A stretch of DNA of 64,000 nt from Arthrobacter sp. cf158 (lineage in GTDB: Bacteria; Actinomycetota; Actinomycetes; Actinomycetales; Micrococcaceae). The stretch is from assembly GCF_900106835.1 (NCBI RefSeq), contig NZ_FNNR01000002.1, forward strand, positions 62,001 through 126,000, given 5' to 3'. The position numbers and the translations under genes were made by a program. The notes under the pieces are model-generated. The model made no database searches and was not told the DNA's origin. It saw only the letters and a program-made list of their open reading frames with translations. Shown here one piece after another: positions 29,380 to 38,661 of this stretch. Positions within the stretch are counted from its first letter, which is position 1. The number at the start of each line of letters is the position of its first letter.

Positions 29380-30759
29380 TCAGCCCCACAGCCCCCGCAG
29401 TTCGGGAAAAGCGGCCTCATACCCGTCCAGGAGTTGTTCTCCCAGTTGTGCCGATCCGATCAGCGGATGCGCGGCGAACGCCTGCACGGCTGTAGGGCGA
29501 CCGCCGCCGCGAACAGCTTGTATCGTCAGCCGCTCCACCTCTTTGACGTGCTGCATCAGGGTGAGGAACTGACCGCCGGGCCGTTCCTGCGCCAGCGGCA
29601 CCGCGCCGTCGGGCGTTACTTCACAAGGAACCTCGACGACGGCGTCGGCCGGCAGCCCGGGAACGGCCACGTCCGCTTCGGCCGGGCCGCGGGCAGGCAC
29701 CACGGGCGCGTTGGGCACGTTCAGGATCAACTGGGCGGTCCCGCCGCCAGTCAACGCACGCATAACGGACAGGGCCACCCGCTCATAACCGCCACCGGCG
29801 AGGTCGTCCTCGTCCCGTTCCTCGCCGTGCGTGCGGGCCTCGGCCAGATATCCTTCCTCGCGGGACCGCCGGGCGGAGTCCCACAGTGCGTAAGGGTGTG
29901 AAGTCTGCGCCAGGGCCGGGTACAGCGAATTCTGCTGGTGATGGATGGAGGCCCCGCGGGTCTGCTGTTGCCGGCGGATTGCTGCCGTGGCTTGCGCAGT
30001 TTGGTAGTAGTAGAAAAGGTATTCGTTGGGCAGGCAGCCGAGCTGCAGCAGGGTGTGTTGCCCAAACAGCCGCCCTTCTTCCATGGACTCCAGCGCGTGG
30101 TGATCAGCCAGTAGCCCTGGGAGCAGGTCACGGCCGCCAGGTGCCAGCCGATAGAGCCAGCCGAGATGGTTCAGCCCGAAGTAGCCCACGCCGTCGAGCG
30201 TTCCCTCCGTCAACGGCGCGCCGGCAGCGCGGGCTGCCCGCTGGACCAGGCCGCCGGCCGAGTCGCAGATGCCGATGACCCGGCGGCCCAGCACCGGGAC
30301 AAGGGCCTCCGTCACCATTCCGGCGGGGTTGGTGAAATTGATCAGCCACGCGTCCGGACAGTAGCGTTGCATCGCCTCGGCGAGTTCCAGCATCCGGGGA
30401 ATGGAACGCAACGCATAGGAGATGCCTCCGGCGCCGGTGGTCTCCTGGCCCAACAGGCCAAGATCCAACGCCACGCGTTCGTCGGCGATCCGTCCGGCCG
30501 TTCCGCCAGGCCGGATGGCTGCGAACACCATGTCCGTTCCCTTGAGTGCGTGGGCAAGATCAGTGGAACTCACGACGACGGGCGCGGAACCAGCCGCTGC
30601 GGGCATATCGCGGAGCACGGCCTCGATGGCCGTCAGCCGTGCCGCATCCACGTCGTAAAGGACCAGTTCGTCCACCAGCCCCGCGAAAGGACCCGCGCAC
30701 AAGGCCCGGTACACCAGGGGTACCCGGAATCCGCCGCCGCCGGCGATCATGAGCCTCAT
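29380..30759 (-). CDS. GH4-family 6-phospho-glycosidase
   Basis: NAD- and metal-dependent glycosidase acting by a redox mechanism, probably on 6-phospho-beta-glucosides. The 459-residue product has the N-terminal dinucleotide fold MRLMIAGGGGFRVPLVYRAL, FAAIRPGGTAGRIADE, INFTNPAGMVTEAL, GICDS with the metal-binding Cys, and GLNHLGWLYRL, the GH4 signatures. A C-terminal region of family type follows. ATG at 30759 has no Shine-Dalgarno and a TAGACT -10 six bases upstream. Divergent from a PfkB-type kinase with 46 bp between start codons, which suggests joint control. No PTS permease is adjacent. Confidence 0.86.
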   Translation of the reverse strand: MRLMIAGGGGFRVPLVYRALCAGPFAGLVDELVLYDVDAARLTAIEAVLRDMPAAAGSAPVVVSSTDLAHALKGTDMVFAAIRPGGTAGRIADERVALDLGLLGQETTGAGGISYALRSIPRMLELAEAMQRYCPDAWLINFTNPAGMVTEALVPVLGRRVIGICDSAGGLVQRAARAAGAPLTEGTLDGVGYFGLNHLGWLYRLAPGGRDLLPGLLADHHALESMEEGRLFGQHTLLQLGCLPNEYLFYYYQTAQATAAIRRQQQTRGASIHHQQNSLYPALAQTSHPYALWDSARRSREEGYLAEARTHGEERDEDDLAGGGYERVALSVMRALTGGGTAQLILNVPNAPVVPARGPAEADVAVPGLPADAVVEVPCEVTPDGAVPLAQERPGGQFLTLMQHVKEVERLTIQAVRGGGRPTAVQAFAAHPLIGSAQLGEQLLDGYEAAFPELRGLWG

Positions 30760-30765
30760 GGTCCG

Positions 30766-30771
30766 AGTCTA
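30766..30771 (-). promoter_or_regulatory. -10 TAGACT for the GH4 gene, leaderless geometry
   Basis: On the minus strand TAGACT ends 6 nt before the ATG at 30759. It is 21 bp from the opposing -10 of the kinase gene. Confidence 0.6.
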
Positions 30772-30792
30772 TGCAGCCCCGGGGCCGCAGCG

Positions 30793-30798
30793 TAGTCT
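30793..30798 (+). promoter_or_regulatory. -10 TAGTCT for the PfkB kinase gene, leaderless geometry
   Basis: TAGTCT ends 7 nt before ATG 30806, without a Shine-Dalgarno. Confidence 0.6.
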
Positions 30799-30805
30799 GC
30801 CGTGC

Positions 30806-31900
30806 ATGGACGCTATGCCCCAGCGACGTTTTGATCCCCTTGCTGCCGTGCGATCGGACGGCGACAACCAGTGCGACCTGCTGCTGACCGGAACCGTGTT
30901 CCAGGACATCATCTTTACCGGTCTGCCGCACTCGCCCGAGCCCGGAACCGAGGTTTGGAGCGAAGGTATGGGCAGCTGCCCCGGAGGTGTCGCCAACCAG
31001 GCCATTGCGGCGGCCAGGTTGGGCCTGCGCACCAACCTCGCCGCCACATTCGGCGATGACGGTTACGGGGACTACAACTGGCAGATCCTGGAGAGCCAGG
31101 AACACGTGGACCTGTCATTGTCACGCACCATCCCGGGATGGCATTCACCCGTGACGGTTTCCATGTGCGTGAACCAGGACCGTTCCATGGTCACCCACGG
31201 ACACCCCGCACCGATCAGTTCCTCCGAGCTGATCGGGCGGCCACCCAAGGCACTAGCCGCGGTGGCGGACCTGGGCGAGGAACTGGAACCATGGATGCTG
31301 TCCGCAAAGTCCGCGGGGACCAAGCTGTTTGGCGTGGTGGGCTGGGATCCCACGGGTGAATGGTCCGAACGCAGGCTGGACCAGTTGGAGAACTTCCACG
31401 CGTTCCTGCCCAACGCCCCAGAGGCCATGGCGTTCACCGGGAAGACCGACCCCTGGGCGGCCCTGTATTCATTGGCCGACCGTGTACCTGTGGCCGTGGT
31501 GACGCTCGGCCCCCAGGGTGCCGTGGCCGTGGACTCCGAGACCGGCGAGGAGGAATGGGTGCCCTCCCTCCCAGTGTCCGCCTACGATCCCACAGGGGCA
31601 GGGGACTGCTTTGGAGCAGCCTTCATAGTGGGTTGCCTGGCAGGCTGGCGGTTGGGGGACCGGCTGCGGTTCGCCAACCTGTGTGCCTCCCTGGCCGTCC
31701 AGGAAGTGGGAGGTTCGCTGGCTGCGCCCGGGTGGGGCGACATTGCCGACTGGTGGCAAAGGGCCAACGCCAGGAAGGAACGCCAGTCCAGCCAGTGGTT
31801 GCGGCGCTTCGCATTCCTGGAGCCGATAGTGAAGGACATCCCCGCGGAGGCCCAACGGAGGGCCCGCGCCACCATCGCTCATTTGTCCGACGCCCAGTGA
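30806..31900 (+). CDS. PfkB-family carbohydrate kinase
   Basis: Ribokinase-fold sugar or nucleoside kinase, substrate unknown. ATG 30806 (364 residues, MDAMPQRRFDPLAAVRSDGD) is chosen over an upstream frame start because of the leaderless-type -10. Seen: DLLLTGTVFQDIIFTGLPH, the first PfkB signature region CPGGVANQAIAAARLGL, and the second signature YDPTGAGDCFGAAF with the catalytic Asp. The C-terminal 60 residues (RKERQSSQWLRRFAF...) extend past the usual fold. Divergent partner of the GH4 gene. Confidence 0.82.
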   Translation: MDAMPQRRFDPLAAVRSDGDNQCDLLLTGTVFQDIIFTGLPHSPEPGTEVWSEGMGSCPGGVANQAIAAARLGLRTNLAATFGDDGYGDYNWQILESQEHVDLSLSRTIPGWHSPVTVSMCVNQDRSMVTHGHPAPISSSELIGRPPKALAAVADLGEELEPWMLSAKSAGTKLFGVVGWDPTGEWSERRLDQLENFHAFLPNAPEAMAFTGKTDPWAALYSLADRVPVAVVTLGPQGAVAVDSETGEEEWVPSLPVSAYDPTGAGDCFGAAFIVGCLAGWRLGDRLRFANLCASLAVQEVGGSLAAPGWGDIADWWQRANARKERQSSQWLRRFAFLEPIVKDIPAEAQRRARATIAHLSDAQ

Positions 31901-31936
31901 GGGTGCCCGCAGTTAACCCGAATTCACCGGCGCTAC

Positions 31937-31942
31937 TAGAAT
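31937..31942 (+). promoter_or_regulatory. -10 TAGAAT for the alr operon, leaderless geometry
   Basis: TAGAAT ends 7 nt before the alr GTG. No Shine-Dalgarno lies between. Confidence 0.6.
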
Positions 31943-31949
31943 CTCTAGG

Positions 31950-33197
31950 GTGACTTACGAAGCAGCTGCAGATATCGGTATCGGGTCCAGGGCCTCCATA
32001 GCAAAGTCGGCGGTGCTTGAACGCTCCGCCGTGATTGACCTCGAAGCCGTACGGCACAACGTTCGTCAGTTCGTTGGTATCGCATCCCCGGCCGCTGTCA
32101 TGGCGGTTGTCAAGGCAGATGCCTATGGCCACGGCGCCGTGCAGGTGGCCCGCGCAGCCCTCGACGCCGGAGCTGCCTGGCTCGGTGTCGCGCACATTTC
32201 CGAGGCGCTCGCCTTGCGTGCTGCCGGAATTGACGCCCCGCTGCTTGCCTGGCTGCACACCCGTGAGAGCAACTTCCAAGCGGCAGTCGCTGCCGGCGTC
32301 GACGTCGGAATTTCCGGCTGGGAACTGGACGCCGTGGTCGCGGCAGCACGGGAACAGGAACGGCCCGCGCGTGTGCACCTGAAGGTGGACACCGGCCTGG
32401 GACGGAACGGCTGCACCATTGCCGATTGGGATCAGCTGGTGGGCCAGGCCATGGACTACCAGGACCAGGGCCTCCTGCGCGTGGTGGGTATCTTCTCGCA
32501 CCTCGCCGTGGCCGACGAGCCGCACCGCCCGGAAACCGATGAGCAGCTGGCGGTCTTCCGCGAAGCAATCGCCATGGCCGAGGACGCCGGCGTGGACACC
32601 GAAGTCCGCCACATCGCCAACACCCCAGCCACACTGTCCCGCCCGGACTCGCACTTCGACCTTGTCCGCGTGGGCCTGGGTATCTACGGCCTGTCGCCGT
32701 TCGAAGGTGCCACTTCCGCGGAGCTTGGCCTCCATCCGGCCATGACAGTGCGCACGCTGTTGTCCAACTGCAAGAAAGTTCCTGAGGGCCAGGGCGTCTC
32801 CTACGGCCTCAATTACCGGACCACCGGGGAAAGTACGCTGGGTTTGGTGCCGTTGGGCTACGCTGACGGCGTCCCGAGGATCGGCACCGGCGGTCCTGTA
32901 CGCGTCAACGGAGTCACCTACCCGGTGGTGGGCAGGATTGCGATGGATCAAATGGTGATCGACCTTGGAGCGCTGGCACCCGAAGAGGTGGCCGCCTTCA
33001 AGGGAGTCGAAGCCGTGATGTTCGGCGACGGCGCCAACGGCGGACCCACCGCCGATGACTGGGCGGCTGCCGCCGGCACCAACAACTACGAGATCGTCAC
33101 GCGCATCAGCCCCCGTGTACCGCGCAGCTACGTCAACGAGCAGCCGGACAGTTCCGCGCCGGAGCACCACGCAACGCCGGAAACGGCCGCACTGTGA
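31950..33197 (+). CDS. alr: Alanine racemase
   Basis: PLP enzyme making D-alanine for peptidoglycan. The 415-residue product has the PLP lysine in MAVVKADAYGHGA (Lys55), RHIANTPATLSRPDSHFDLV, GLGIYGLSPF, the catalytic-tyrosine region VPLGYADGVPR and the C-terminal VGRIAMDQMVIDLG. Both ends are extended by about 20 residues. GTG 31950 is probably leaderless. First gene of a five-gene run; its stop overlaps tsaE as GTGA. The same gene order alr-tsaE-tsaB-rimI-tsaD is common in actinobacteria. Confidence 0.96.
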   Translation: MTYEAAADIGIGSRASIAKSAVLERSAVIDLEAVRHNVRQFVGIASPAAVMAVVKADAYGHGAVQVARAALDAGAAWLGVAHISEALALRAAGIDAPLLAWLHTRESNFQAAVAAGVDVGISGWELDAVVAAAREQERPARVHLKVDTGLGRNGCTIADWDQLVGQAMDYQDQGLLRVVGIFSHLAVADEPHRPETDEQLAVFREAIAMAEDAGVDTEVRHIANTPATLSRPDSHFDLVRVGLGIYGLSPFEGATSAELGLHPAMTVRTLLSNCKKVPEGQGVSYGLNYRTTGESTLGLVPLGYADGVPRIGTGGPVRVNGVTYPVVGRIAMDQMVIDLGALAPEEVAAFKGVEAVMFGDGANGGPTADDWAAAAGTNNYEIVTRISPRVPRSYVNEQPDSSAPEHHATPETAAL

Positions 33198-33772
33198 GCA
33201 AACCCCAATGGGAGCGCACGGTGACGGTCACGACGGCGGAACAGACTCACGCGCTCGCAGCAGCTCTGGGTGAGGTGCTTGAAGGCGGGGACCTCCTGGT
33301 CCTCACCGGCGAACTGGGTGCCGGTAAAACGACGTTCACCCAAGGCCTCGGCGAAGGCCTCGGCGTACGCGCCGGCATCATTTCACCCACGTTTGTGTTG
33401 GTACGCATCCATCCGAACCTTGCCGATGGCCCCAGGCCTGGCGGTCCGGACCTGGTACATGTTGACGCTTACCGGCTGGATTCGTCGGCGGAGATCGACG
33501 ACCTCGATCTTGAGAACACCATGGACACTGCCGTCACGGTGGTGGAATGGGGCCGTGACAGGGTGGAGCACCTCTCCGACAGTCGCCTGGAGGTTGACCT
33601 GCACAGGGCTGTGGGCGGCGAAGGACCGGCACCCGCAGCGGCCGGTGACGTTCTGGATTTCGATACCGACGATGACGACGAGCCCCGCACCATTGTGTTT
33701 CGCGGCTTCGGTCCCCGCTGGGCCGCGGCGCCGCACATCCTTGACGTCACCTCCCCAGAGAAGGGCAACTGA
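33194..33772 (+). CDS. tsaE: tRNA threonylcarbamoyladenosine synthesis ATPase TsaE
   Basis: ATPase partner of TsaB-TsaD in making t6A37 of ANN-decoding tRNAs. The 192-residue product has the P-loop GELGAGKTTFTQG at about 39-51, the switch SPTFVLVRIH, and the acidic DAYRLDSSAEIDDLDLEN and VVEWGRD regions. It is about 40 residues longer than E. coli TsaE owing to a C-terminal stretch containing DFDTDDDDEP. GTG start overlaps alr; its stop overlaps tsaB by one base. Confidence 0.93.
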   Translation: MSKPQWERTVTVTTAEQTHALAAALGEVLEGGDLLVLTGELGAGKTTFTQGLGEGLGVRAGIISPTFVLVRIHPNLADGPRPGGPDLVHVDAYRLDSSAEIDDLDLENTMDTAVTVVEWGRDRVEHLSDSRLEVDLHRAVGGEGPAPAAAGDVLDFDTDDDDEPRTIVFRGFGPRWAAAPHILDVTSPEKGN

Positions 33773-34443
33773 TGCTGATTCTGGCTATTGACACCTCGGC
33801 TGTTGCCAGTGCCGCACTGATATCCGACGATGCCATGGAGAGTGTGGTTGATTCGTTCGCCACTGAAGACACCCGCAGCCATGCCGAAGTCCTTGCCCCG
33901 GGTATTGAGAAGCTCTTGGCCGGTGCGGGCATCAATGGCGCAGACATCGACGCCATTGTCACCGGTGTGGGGCCAGGCCCGTTTACGGGCCTCCGCTCAG
34001 GGATTGCTACCGCGCGGACCTTGGCTTTCGTATGGAACAAGCCCCTGTATGGGCTGATGAGCCTGGACGCCATTGCCCTTGAAGTGGCGGAATCCACCAA
34101 GGCTGCTCCTGAGTTCCTGGTAGCCACCGACGCCCGTCGCAAGGAAGTCTATTGGGCCCGCTACACCCTCGCAGAGGGGCAGCTGCCGGAATTGGTGGCT
34201 GGCCCCCACGTGGGCTTCGCCTCGGAGCTTCCGGACCTGCCGGTGTTCGGGGCGGGTGCCGGCTTGTACGCCGATGTCCTTACAGCGGATGAAGACTTCG
34301 CTTCCACCCAGCCGGATGCGGCCTCCCTGGGCCAGTTCGCCTTGGCCAGGATCACGGCAGGGCAACCGTTGATGGACTCCACGCCGCTGTACCTGAGGGA
34401 ATCCGATGCGCAGGTCCCCGGCCCCAGGAAACGTGCATTGTGA
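33772..34443 (+). CDS. tsaB: tRNA threonylcarbamoyladenosine synthesis protein TsaB
   Basis: Scaffold that dimerizes with TsaD and activates it in t6A synthesis. The 223-residue product begins MLILAIDTSAVASAALI (ASKHA fold) and shows GVGPGPFTGLRSGIATARTL, the TsaB signature, and ATDARRKEVYWARY. It lacks the metal-binding His pair of TsaD, as expected. Start ATG 33772 overlaps the tsaE stop. Confidence 0.93.
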   Translation: MLILAIDTSAVASAALISDDAMESVVDSFATEDTRSHAEVLAPGIEKLLAGAGINGADIDAIVTGVGPGPFTGLRSGIATARTLAFVWNKPLYGLMSLDAIALEVAESTKAAPEFLVATDARRKEVYWARYTLAEGQLPELVAGPHVGFASELPDLPVFGAGAGLYADVLTADEDFASTQPDAASLGQFALARITAGQPLMDSTPLYLRESDAQVPGPRKRAL

Positions 34444-34456
34444 TGGGACGGAAACC

Positions 34457-34969
34457 GTGAAATTGTCACCCAAACTGGAACTCGCCGGCGTCTCCCTCCG
34501 GGACATGACCGAGGCCGACATCCCGGCCGTGGAGCAGCTGGAACGCCAGCTGTTCCCAGTGGACGCGTGGCCGTTGCAAATGTTCATCGATGAACTCGCC
34601 CAGCCTGAAACCCGCCGCTACGTGGTGGCCGAGGTTGCGGGCCGGATCGTGGCGTACGCAGGGTTGATGTGCATTGAGCCGATCGCGGACGTCCAGACGA
34701 TCGCCGTCGTGCCTGAATTCGAAGGCAAGGGCATCGGCTCCGCTGTCCTTACCGAACTCATCGATGAAGCGCGGCGCCGCCGTGCGGACGACGTCCTGCT
34801 TGAAGTCCGGGCGGACAACCCCCGTGCCCAGCAGCTGTACGTGCGCTTCGGGTTTGAGCAGATCCATGTCCGTCCCCGCTACTATCGGGACGGTACAGAT
34901 GCCCTGATCATGAGGCTTCCCCTCAACGACCCCAACTCTTCCGAAGGAGCCCCGCATGAGCGGCCCTGA
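34457..34969 (+). CDS. rimI: Ribosomal-protein-alanine N-acetyltransferase-like (RimI)
   Basis: GNAT acetyltransferase of the RimI type, acetylating N-termini, classically of S18. GTG 34457 gives 170 residues starting [20 protein letters not shown]; the upstream open frame overlaps tsaB. Seen: [37 protein letters not shown] (acetyl-CoA loop) and [19 protein letters not shown]. Its 3' end overlaps tsaD by 14 bp. The rimI position between tsaB and tsaD is conserved across many bacteria. Confidence 0.88.
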   Translation: MKLSPKLELAGVSLRDMTEADIPAVEQLERQLFPVDAWPLQMFIDELAQPETRRYVVAEVAGRIVAYAGLMCIEPIADVQTIAVVPEFEGKGIGSAVLTELIDEARRRRADDVLLEVRADNPRAQQLYVRFGFEQIHVRPRYYRDGTDALIMRLPLNDPNSSEGAPHERP

Positions 34970-36092
34970 TCCACAGCAGCCGTTGGTGCTCGGCATCGAG
35001 TCCTCCTGCGACGAGACCGGCGTTGGAATCGTGCGTGGCACCACCTTGCTGACCAACACGGTGTCCTCGTCCATGGATGAACACGTGCGATTTGGCGGAG
35101 TCATCCCGGAGATCGCGTCGCGTGCGCACCTGGACGCTTTTGTTCCGACGCTGCAGGAATCCTTGCACGAGGCAGGCGTGACCCTGGACGACATTGACGC
35201 CATTGCCGTGACGTCCGGCCCGGGCCTCGCCGGGGCACTGATGGTTGGCGTCTGCGCGGCCAAGGCCCTGGCTGTGGCCACCGGTAAACCGCTCTACGCG
35301 ATTAATCACTTGGTGGCGCACGTTGGAGTTGGCCTGTTGGACCGAAAGCCCAGGACTGACGGAAGGCCCGACGCCGGTGCTGCCGCCGGCTTGGGTGCAG
35401 GAACGCTCCCGGAGAACCTCGGAGCGCTGCTGGTATCGGGCGGGCACACGGAAATCCTGCGGATCAGGAGCATTACGGACGACGTTGAGCTGCTTGGCTC
35501 AACCATCGACGACGCCGCCGGCGAAGCCTACGACAAGGTTGCCCGGATCCTCGGCCTGGGCTATCCGGGCGGGCCCGCGATCGACAAGCTGGCGCGCCAG
35601 GGCAATCCCAAATCCATCCGGTTCCCCCGCGGACTCACCCAGCCCAAGTACATGGGGACCGCCGAGGAGAAGGGCCCGCACCGCTATGACTGGTCGTTCA
35701 GCGGCCTGAAGACAGCCGTGGCCAGGTGCGTTGAGCAGTTCGAGGCCCGTGGCGAGGAAGTACCTGTGGCGGACATCGCGGCGGCGTTCCAGGAAGCCGT
35801 GGTTGACGTCATCAGCTCCAAGGCCGTCCTGGCGTGCAAGGAGAACGGCATTACCGACGTCTTGCTAGGTGGCGGCGTAGCAGCGAATTCGCGGCTCAGG
35901 GAGTTGACAGGGCAGCGCTGTACCTCGGCCGGAATCACGCTGCACGTACCGCCGCTGGACCTCTGTACGGATAACGGCGCCATGGTGGCGGCGCTGGGAG
36001 CCCAGCTGATCATGGCCGGAGTGGGTCCGAGCGGGGTCAGCTTCGCGCCGGATTCCTCCATGCCCGTCACCACGGTGTCAGTGCCTGCCTAA
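34956..36092 (+). CDS. tsaD: tRNA threonylcarbamoyltransferase TsaD
   Basis: Catalytic subunit of t6A synthesis, transferring the threonylcarbamoyl group to A37. The 378-residue product shows [34 protein letters not shown], the metal pair in NHLVAHV (His118, His122), [30 protein letters not shown] and the C-terminal [10 protein letters not shown]. An insertion of about 25 residues (129-155, Ala/Gly-rich) follows the His pair compared with E. coli TsaD. Last gene of the alr run; a hairpin straddles its stop. Confidence 0.96.
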   Translation: MSGPDPQQPLVLGIESSCDETGVGIVRGTTLLTNTVSSSMDEHVRFGGVIPEIASRAHLDAFVPTLQESLHEAGVTLDDIDAIAVTSGPGLAGALMVGVCAAKALAVATGKPLYAINHLVAHVGVGLLDRKPRTDGRPDAGAAAGLGAGTLPENLGALLVSGGHTEILRIRSITDDVELLGSTIDDAAGEAYDKVARILGLGYPGGPAIDKLARQGNPKSIRFPRGLTQPKYMGTAEEKGPHRYDWSFSGLKTAVARCVEQFEARGEEVPVADIAAAFQEAVVDVISSKAVLACKENGITDVLLGGGVAANSRLRELTGQRCTSAGITLHVPPLDLCTDNGAMVAALGAQLIMAGVGPSGVSFAPDSSMPVTTVSVPA

Positions 36093-36113
36093 GCTTCCCG
36101 CCAAGGCAGGCAC
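36081..36113. terminator. Hairpin between convergent tsaD and GCS2 genes
   Basis: GTGCCTGCCT and AGGCAGGCAC form a perfect 10-bp stem with a 13-nt loop overlapping the tsaD stop. No T-tract follows, so it may act as an RNA-end stabilizer or weak terminator. Confidence 0.5.
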
Positions 36114-36145
36114 ACCGGCCGGGGCAGGCGTCGGGGCAGTGAAAG

Positions 36146-37297
36146 TCAGGCGTCGGGGCCCTTGCGCATCTGCTTCACGAGGTCCATGACCACTGCCTGC
36201 AGGTCGCCGTTGTGTTCGGCGGCCACGCGGCGTTGTCGCTGGTAGCTGGCGCCACGTTCGATGATCTTGAGGACGTCGGCCAACTCCTCCGAACATCCCA
36301 GCTTCGCAGCCACAGGTTCCAAGCGCGCTACAGTTTCCGCGAGGTGCTCCGTGACCAACTGTTCGTTGCCTGCAGCATCAAGGATGATGATGGCTTCCAT
36401 ACCGTAGCGGGCGGCGCGCCACTTGTTCTCCTGCACATGCCATGGCGGCATGGTGGGGATGGTTCCACCGGCGTCCAGGATGGAGGAGAACTCGTCCACC
36501 AGGCACTGGGTGAGGGCAGCTATGGCTCCCACCTCTTCAAGGGTGGCCAAGCCGTCGCAGATACGCATCTCAATGGTGCCAAGGTTGGAGACAGGCCGGA
36601 TATCCCAACGGATCTCGGACGTCGCATCGATCACACCGGTGGTGAACATGTCCTGGACATAGGACTCGTAGTCCGCCCAGGTTTCGAACTGGAACGGCAG
36701 GCCGGCAGTGGGCAGCTGCTGGAACATGAGCGCACGCTGGGAGGCATAGCCGGTTTCCTCGCCGGCCCAGTAGGGGCTTGAGGCGGACAGCGCCTGGAAG
36801 TGCGGGAAGTAGTTGACCAGTCCGTCCAGGATGGGGAGGACTTTGTCCTTGCGATCGATGCCAACGTGGACGTGAACGCCGTAGATGACCATTTGGCGTC
36901 CCCACCATTGGGTTCGCTCGATCAGCTTGGCATAGCGCTCTTTGTCAGTGACGGGCTGGAGCAGGGGAGGACTGAAGGGGTGGCTGCCTGCGCAGAACAC
37001 CTCGACTCCCATGGGGTCGGTGACCTCGCGTACCGCTGCCAGTGATCGGCTGAGGTCCTCTTTGGCGTCCCTGACGGTTTCGCAGATCCCGGTAACAAGT
37101 TCCACGGTGTTGAGGAGCAGCTCGCGCTTGATATGGGGGTGTTCGTCGTCCTCGTTGAGGTCGGGGTGGTTTGCGGCTACGCCCTTGAGGACATCGTTCG
37201 CGACGGATACCAGTTCCCCGGTACGTGCATTGACGAGCGCCAACTCCCATTCCACACCCAGTGTCGATTGCCTGGATGGCGCAAAATCAATCTGCAC
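36146..37297 (-). CDS. Glutamate-cysteine ligase family 2 protein (YbdK-type)
   Basis: Carboxylate-amine ligase of the GCS2 family. The 383-residue product shows TLGVEWELALVNARTGELV, ELLLNTVELVTGIC, GSHPFSPP, YGVHVHVGIDRKDKVLP and the C-terminal MPPWHVQENKWRAARYGM, matching actinobacterial YbdK-like proteins. E. coli YbdK has weak gamma-glutamylcysteine synthesis, but this host uses mycothiol, so the real substrate is unknown. GTG 37297 follows GAGGGG. Divergent from the zinc-responsive module. Confidence 0.85.
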   Translation of the reverse strand: MQIDFAPSRQSTLGVEWELALVNARTGELVSVANDVLKGVAANHPDLNEDDEHPHIKRELLLNTVELVTGICETVRDAKEDLSRSLAAVREVTDPMGVEVFCAGSHPFSPPLLQPVTDKERYAKLIERTQWWGRQMVIYGVHVHVGIDRKDKVLPILDGLVNYFPHFQALSASSPYWAGEETGYASQRALMFQQLPTAGLPFQFETWADYESYVQDMFTTGVIDATSEIRWDIRPVSNLGTIEMRICDGLATLEEVGAIAALTQCLVDEFSSILDAGGTIPTMPPWHVQENKWRAARYGMEAIIILDAAGNEQLVTEHLAETVARLEPVAAKLGCSEELADVLKIIERGASYQRQRRVAAEHNGDLQAVVMDLVKQMRKGPDA

Positions 37298-37437
37298 GTA
37301 GTCCCCTCATTGTGTTGTATCAGCCGGGCATGTTTCCCCGCTGCGGGGCCGCCAGCGGTCGGGTCAAGTCTAATGCAGCAGGAACACTGGTGATATCGGC
37401 GGGTTTCCGGTGCAACGAAACCGTCATTTGCTAATAA

Positions 37438-37452
37438 TAATGATTCTCATTA
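37438..37452. promoter_or_regulatory. Zur-like operator upstream of the COG0523/L36 module
   Basis: TAATGATTCTCATTA has perfect TAATGA/TCATTA arms around three bases and resembles actinobacterial Zur boxes. It overlaps the TAGAGT -10 of the next gene, so bound Zur would block RNA polymerase. Zur assignment is inferred from motif plus target genes; Fur-family sites look alike. Confidence 0.72.
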
Positions 37453-37456
37453 GAGT
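37451..37456 (+). promoter_or_regulatory. -10 TAGAGT of the zinc-responsive module, leaderless geometry
   Basis: TAGAGT ends 6 nt before ATG 37463 and overlaps the last two bases of the Zur-like box. Confidence 0.6.
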
Positions 37457-37462
37457 TGAGGC

Positions 37463-38614
37463 ATGCACCTCACAGTCGTCAGTTCCCTGGACAGCCAATG
37501 CCGTGAGGCAGCTGCAGACAGACTTGGCCGCACGCACGCCAATTCGGTGGTGGTCCTCCATGACCTCCTGGACGGTTCGCTGGTCCTCCGCCGGGTTTAC
37601 CGTGGCGGCCGGTTGTTCGAACGTGAAACCACAGTCCTGGAGCATGGTTGCCTCAGCTGCACCGTCAGGTTGGACGTTGTCCCCACAGCGGAACGCCTCG
37701 CTGCGTGCGGCTTCGACCACGTTGTCCTTGGGCTTCCGCCAGGGGTGGCAGCGGGGATGGCCGTTGCGGAACTTCGCAGGGGCCTGAGCCGCCCGGCAAT
37801 CATCGACAACGCTGTGCTGGCCCTGGACCCGGCGGATCTTGATGACCACATCTGGGACCGCCACACATTGTTCGAATCTGGATTTACCTCCATGCCTCAG
37901 GATGACCGCACCAGCGGTGAGTTTCTGATCGGAGAATTTGGGCAGGTGGACACCGTCATGGTGATCCCCGGCTTGGGGGCCGAGCTGACCGGCGATCACC
38001 GGGACGGTTCGGCCGCATGGACAACAGGAGTTGAGTTGCTGGGGGAGTTGGCGCCCCACGCAGCCATCGTCGGAGCCGCTGACCTCTTCCGATCGGGATG
38101 TTTCGATGACGCCGAAGCGGCGGCACGCAACCGGCCCGGCGTCGTGCGTGTCCCTGTCAGCGAGACGGCCGGCGCCTTCCGGACCGTGCTCCACAAAGCA
38201 GGACGTCCGCTGCACCCGGGACGCTTCCGCGATGCGCTGCCGCAACTTGCTGTAGCCACGCACTGGATGCGCGGGCGCCTGTGGATAGCTTCTGCTCCCA
38301 GTATCCGGATCGCCGTTCAGGGGATAGGGCCGAGGGTCTGGCTGGAAAGCACCGGGAAGTGGCTGGCCGATTCCCCCGACGGAACGCGTCGCCCCGCTAA
38401 CACCGGGGTGACGGGTGTCGACGTCGACTCCTTCCTTGACTGGCACCCAAGCCATGGCGACCGCGGCACGGTCCTGGCGCTCACCGGGCGCTCCGAGGAC
38501 ATGGACGGACAGGAGATCCGCCAGCTCCTGGATGCTTGCCAGCTCACCGAGGAGGAGATGGACCTGGATTACGGCGTCTGGGACGACCCCCTGGAACTTA
38601 GCGACGCCCTCTAG
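37463..38614 (+). CDS. COG0523-like (Mrf/Rv0106-like) protein without a P-loop
   Basis: Member of the CobW/COG0523 family by its second half: [20 protein letters not shown] and the tail [20 protein letters not shown] match the CobW C-terminal domain. [13 protein letters not shown] (Cys63, Cys66) corresponds to the family's metal-binding CxCC. The N-terminus, where GTP-binding members carry GxxxxGKT, reads [15 protein letters not shown], so the nucleotide site is lost. The same loss occurs in M. tuberculosis Rv0106 and in the mycobacterial Mpy recruitment factor Mrf, as I recall them. The product has 383 residues. The Zur-like box and the downstream cysteine-free L36 support a zinc-starvation role, as zinc chaperone or ribosome-hibernation helper. 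Confidence 0.78.
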   Translation: MHLTVVSSLDSQCREAAADRLGRTHANSVVVLHDLLDGSLVLRRVYRGGRLFERETTVLEHGCLSCTVRLDVVPTAERLAACGFDHVVLGLPPGVAAGMAVAELRRGLSRPAIIDNAVLALDPADLDDHIWDRHTLFESGFTSMPQDDRTSGEFLIGEFGQVDTVMVIPGLGAELTGDHRDGSAAWTTGVELLGELAPHAAIVGAADLFRSGCFDDAEAAARNRPGVVRVPVSETAGAFRTVLHKAGRPLHPGRFRDALPQLAVATHWMRGRLWIASAPSIRIAVQGIGPRVWLESTGKWLADSPDGTRRPANTGVTGVDVDSFLDWHPSHGDRGTVLALTGRSEDMDGQEIRQLLDACQLTEEEMDLDYGVWDDPLELSDAL

Positions 38615-38661
38615 CCAGCAACCTAAGCCAGGCCAAACCACCAACAAGAAGGAGAAACACC

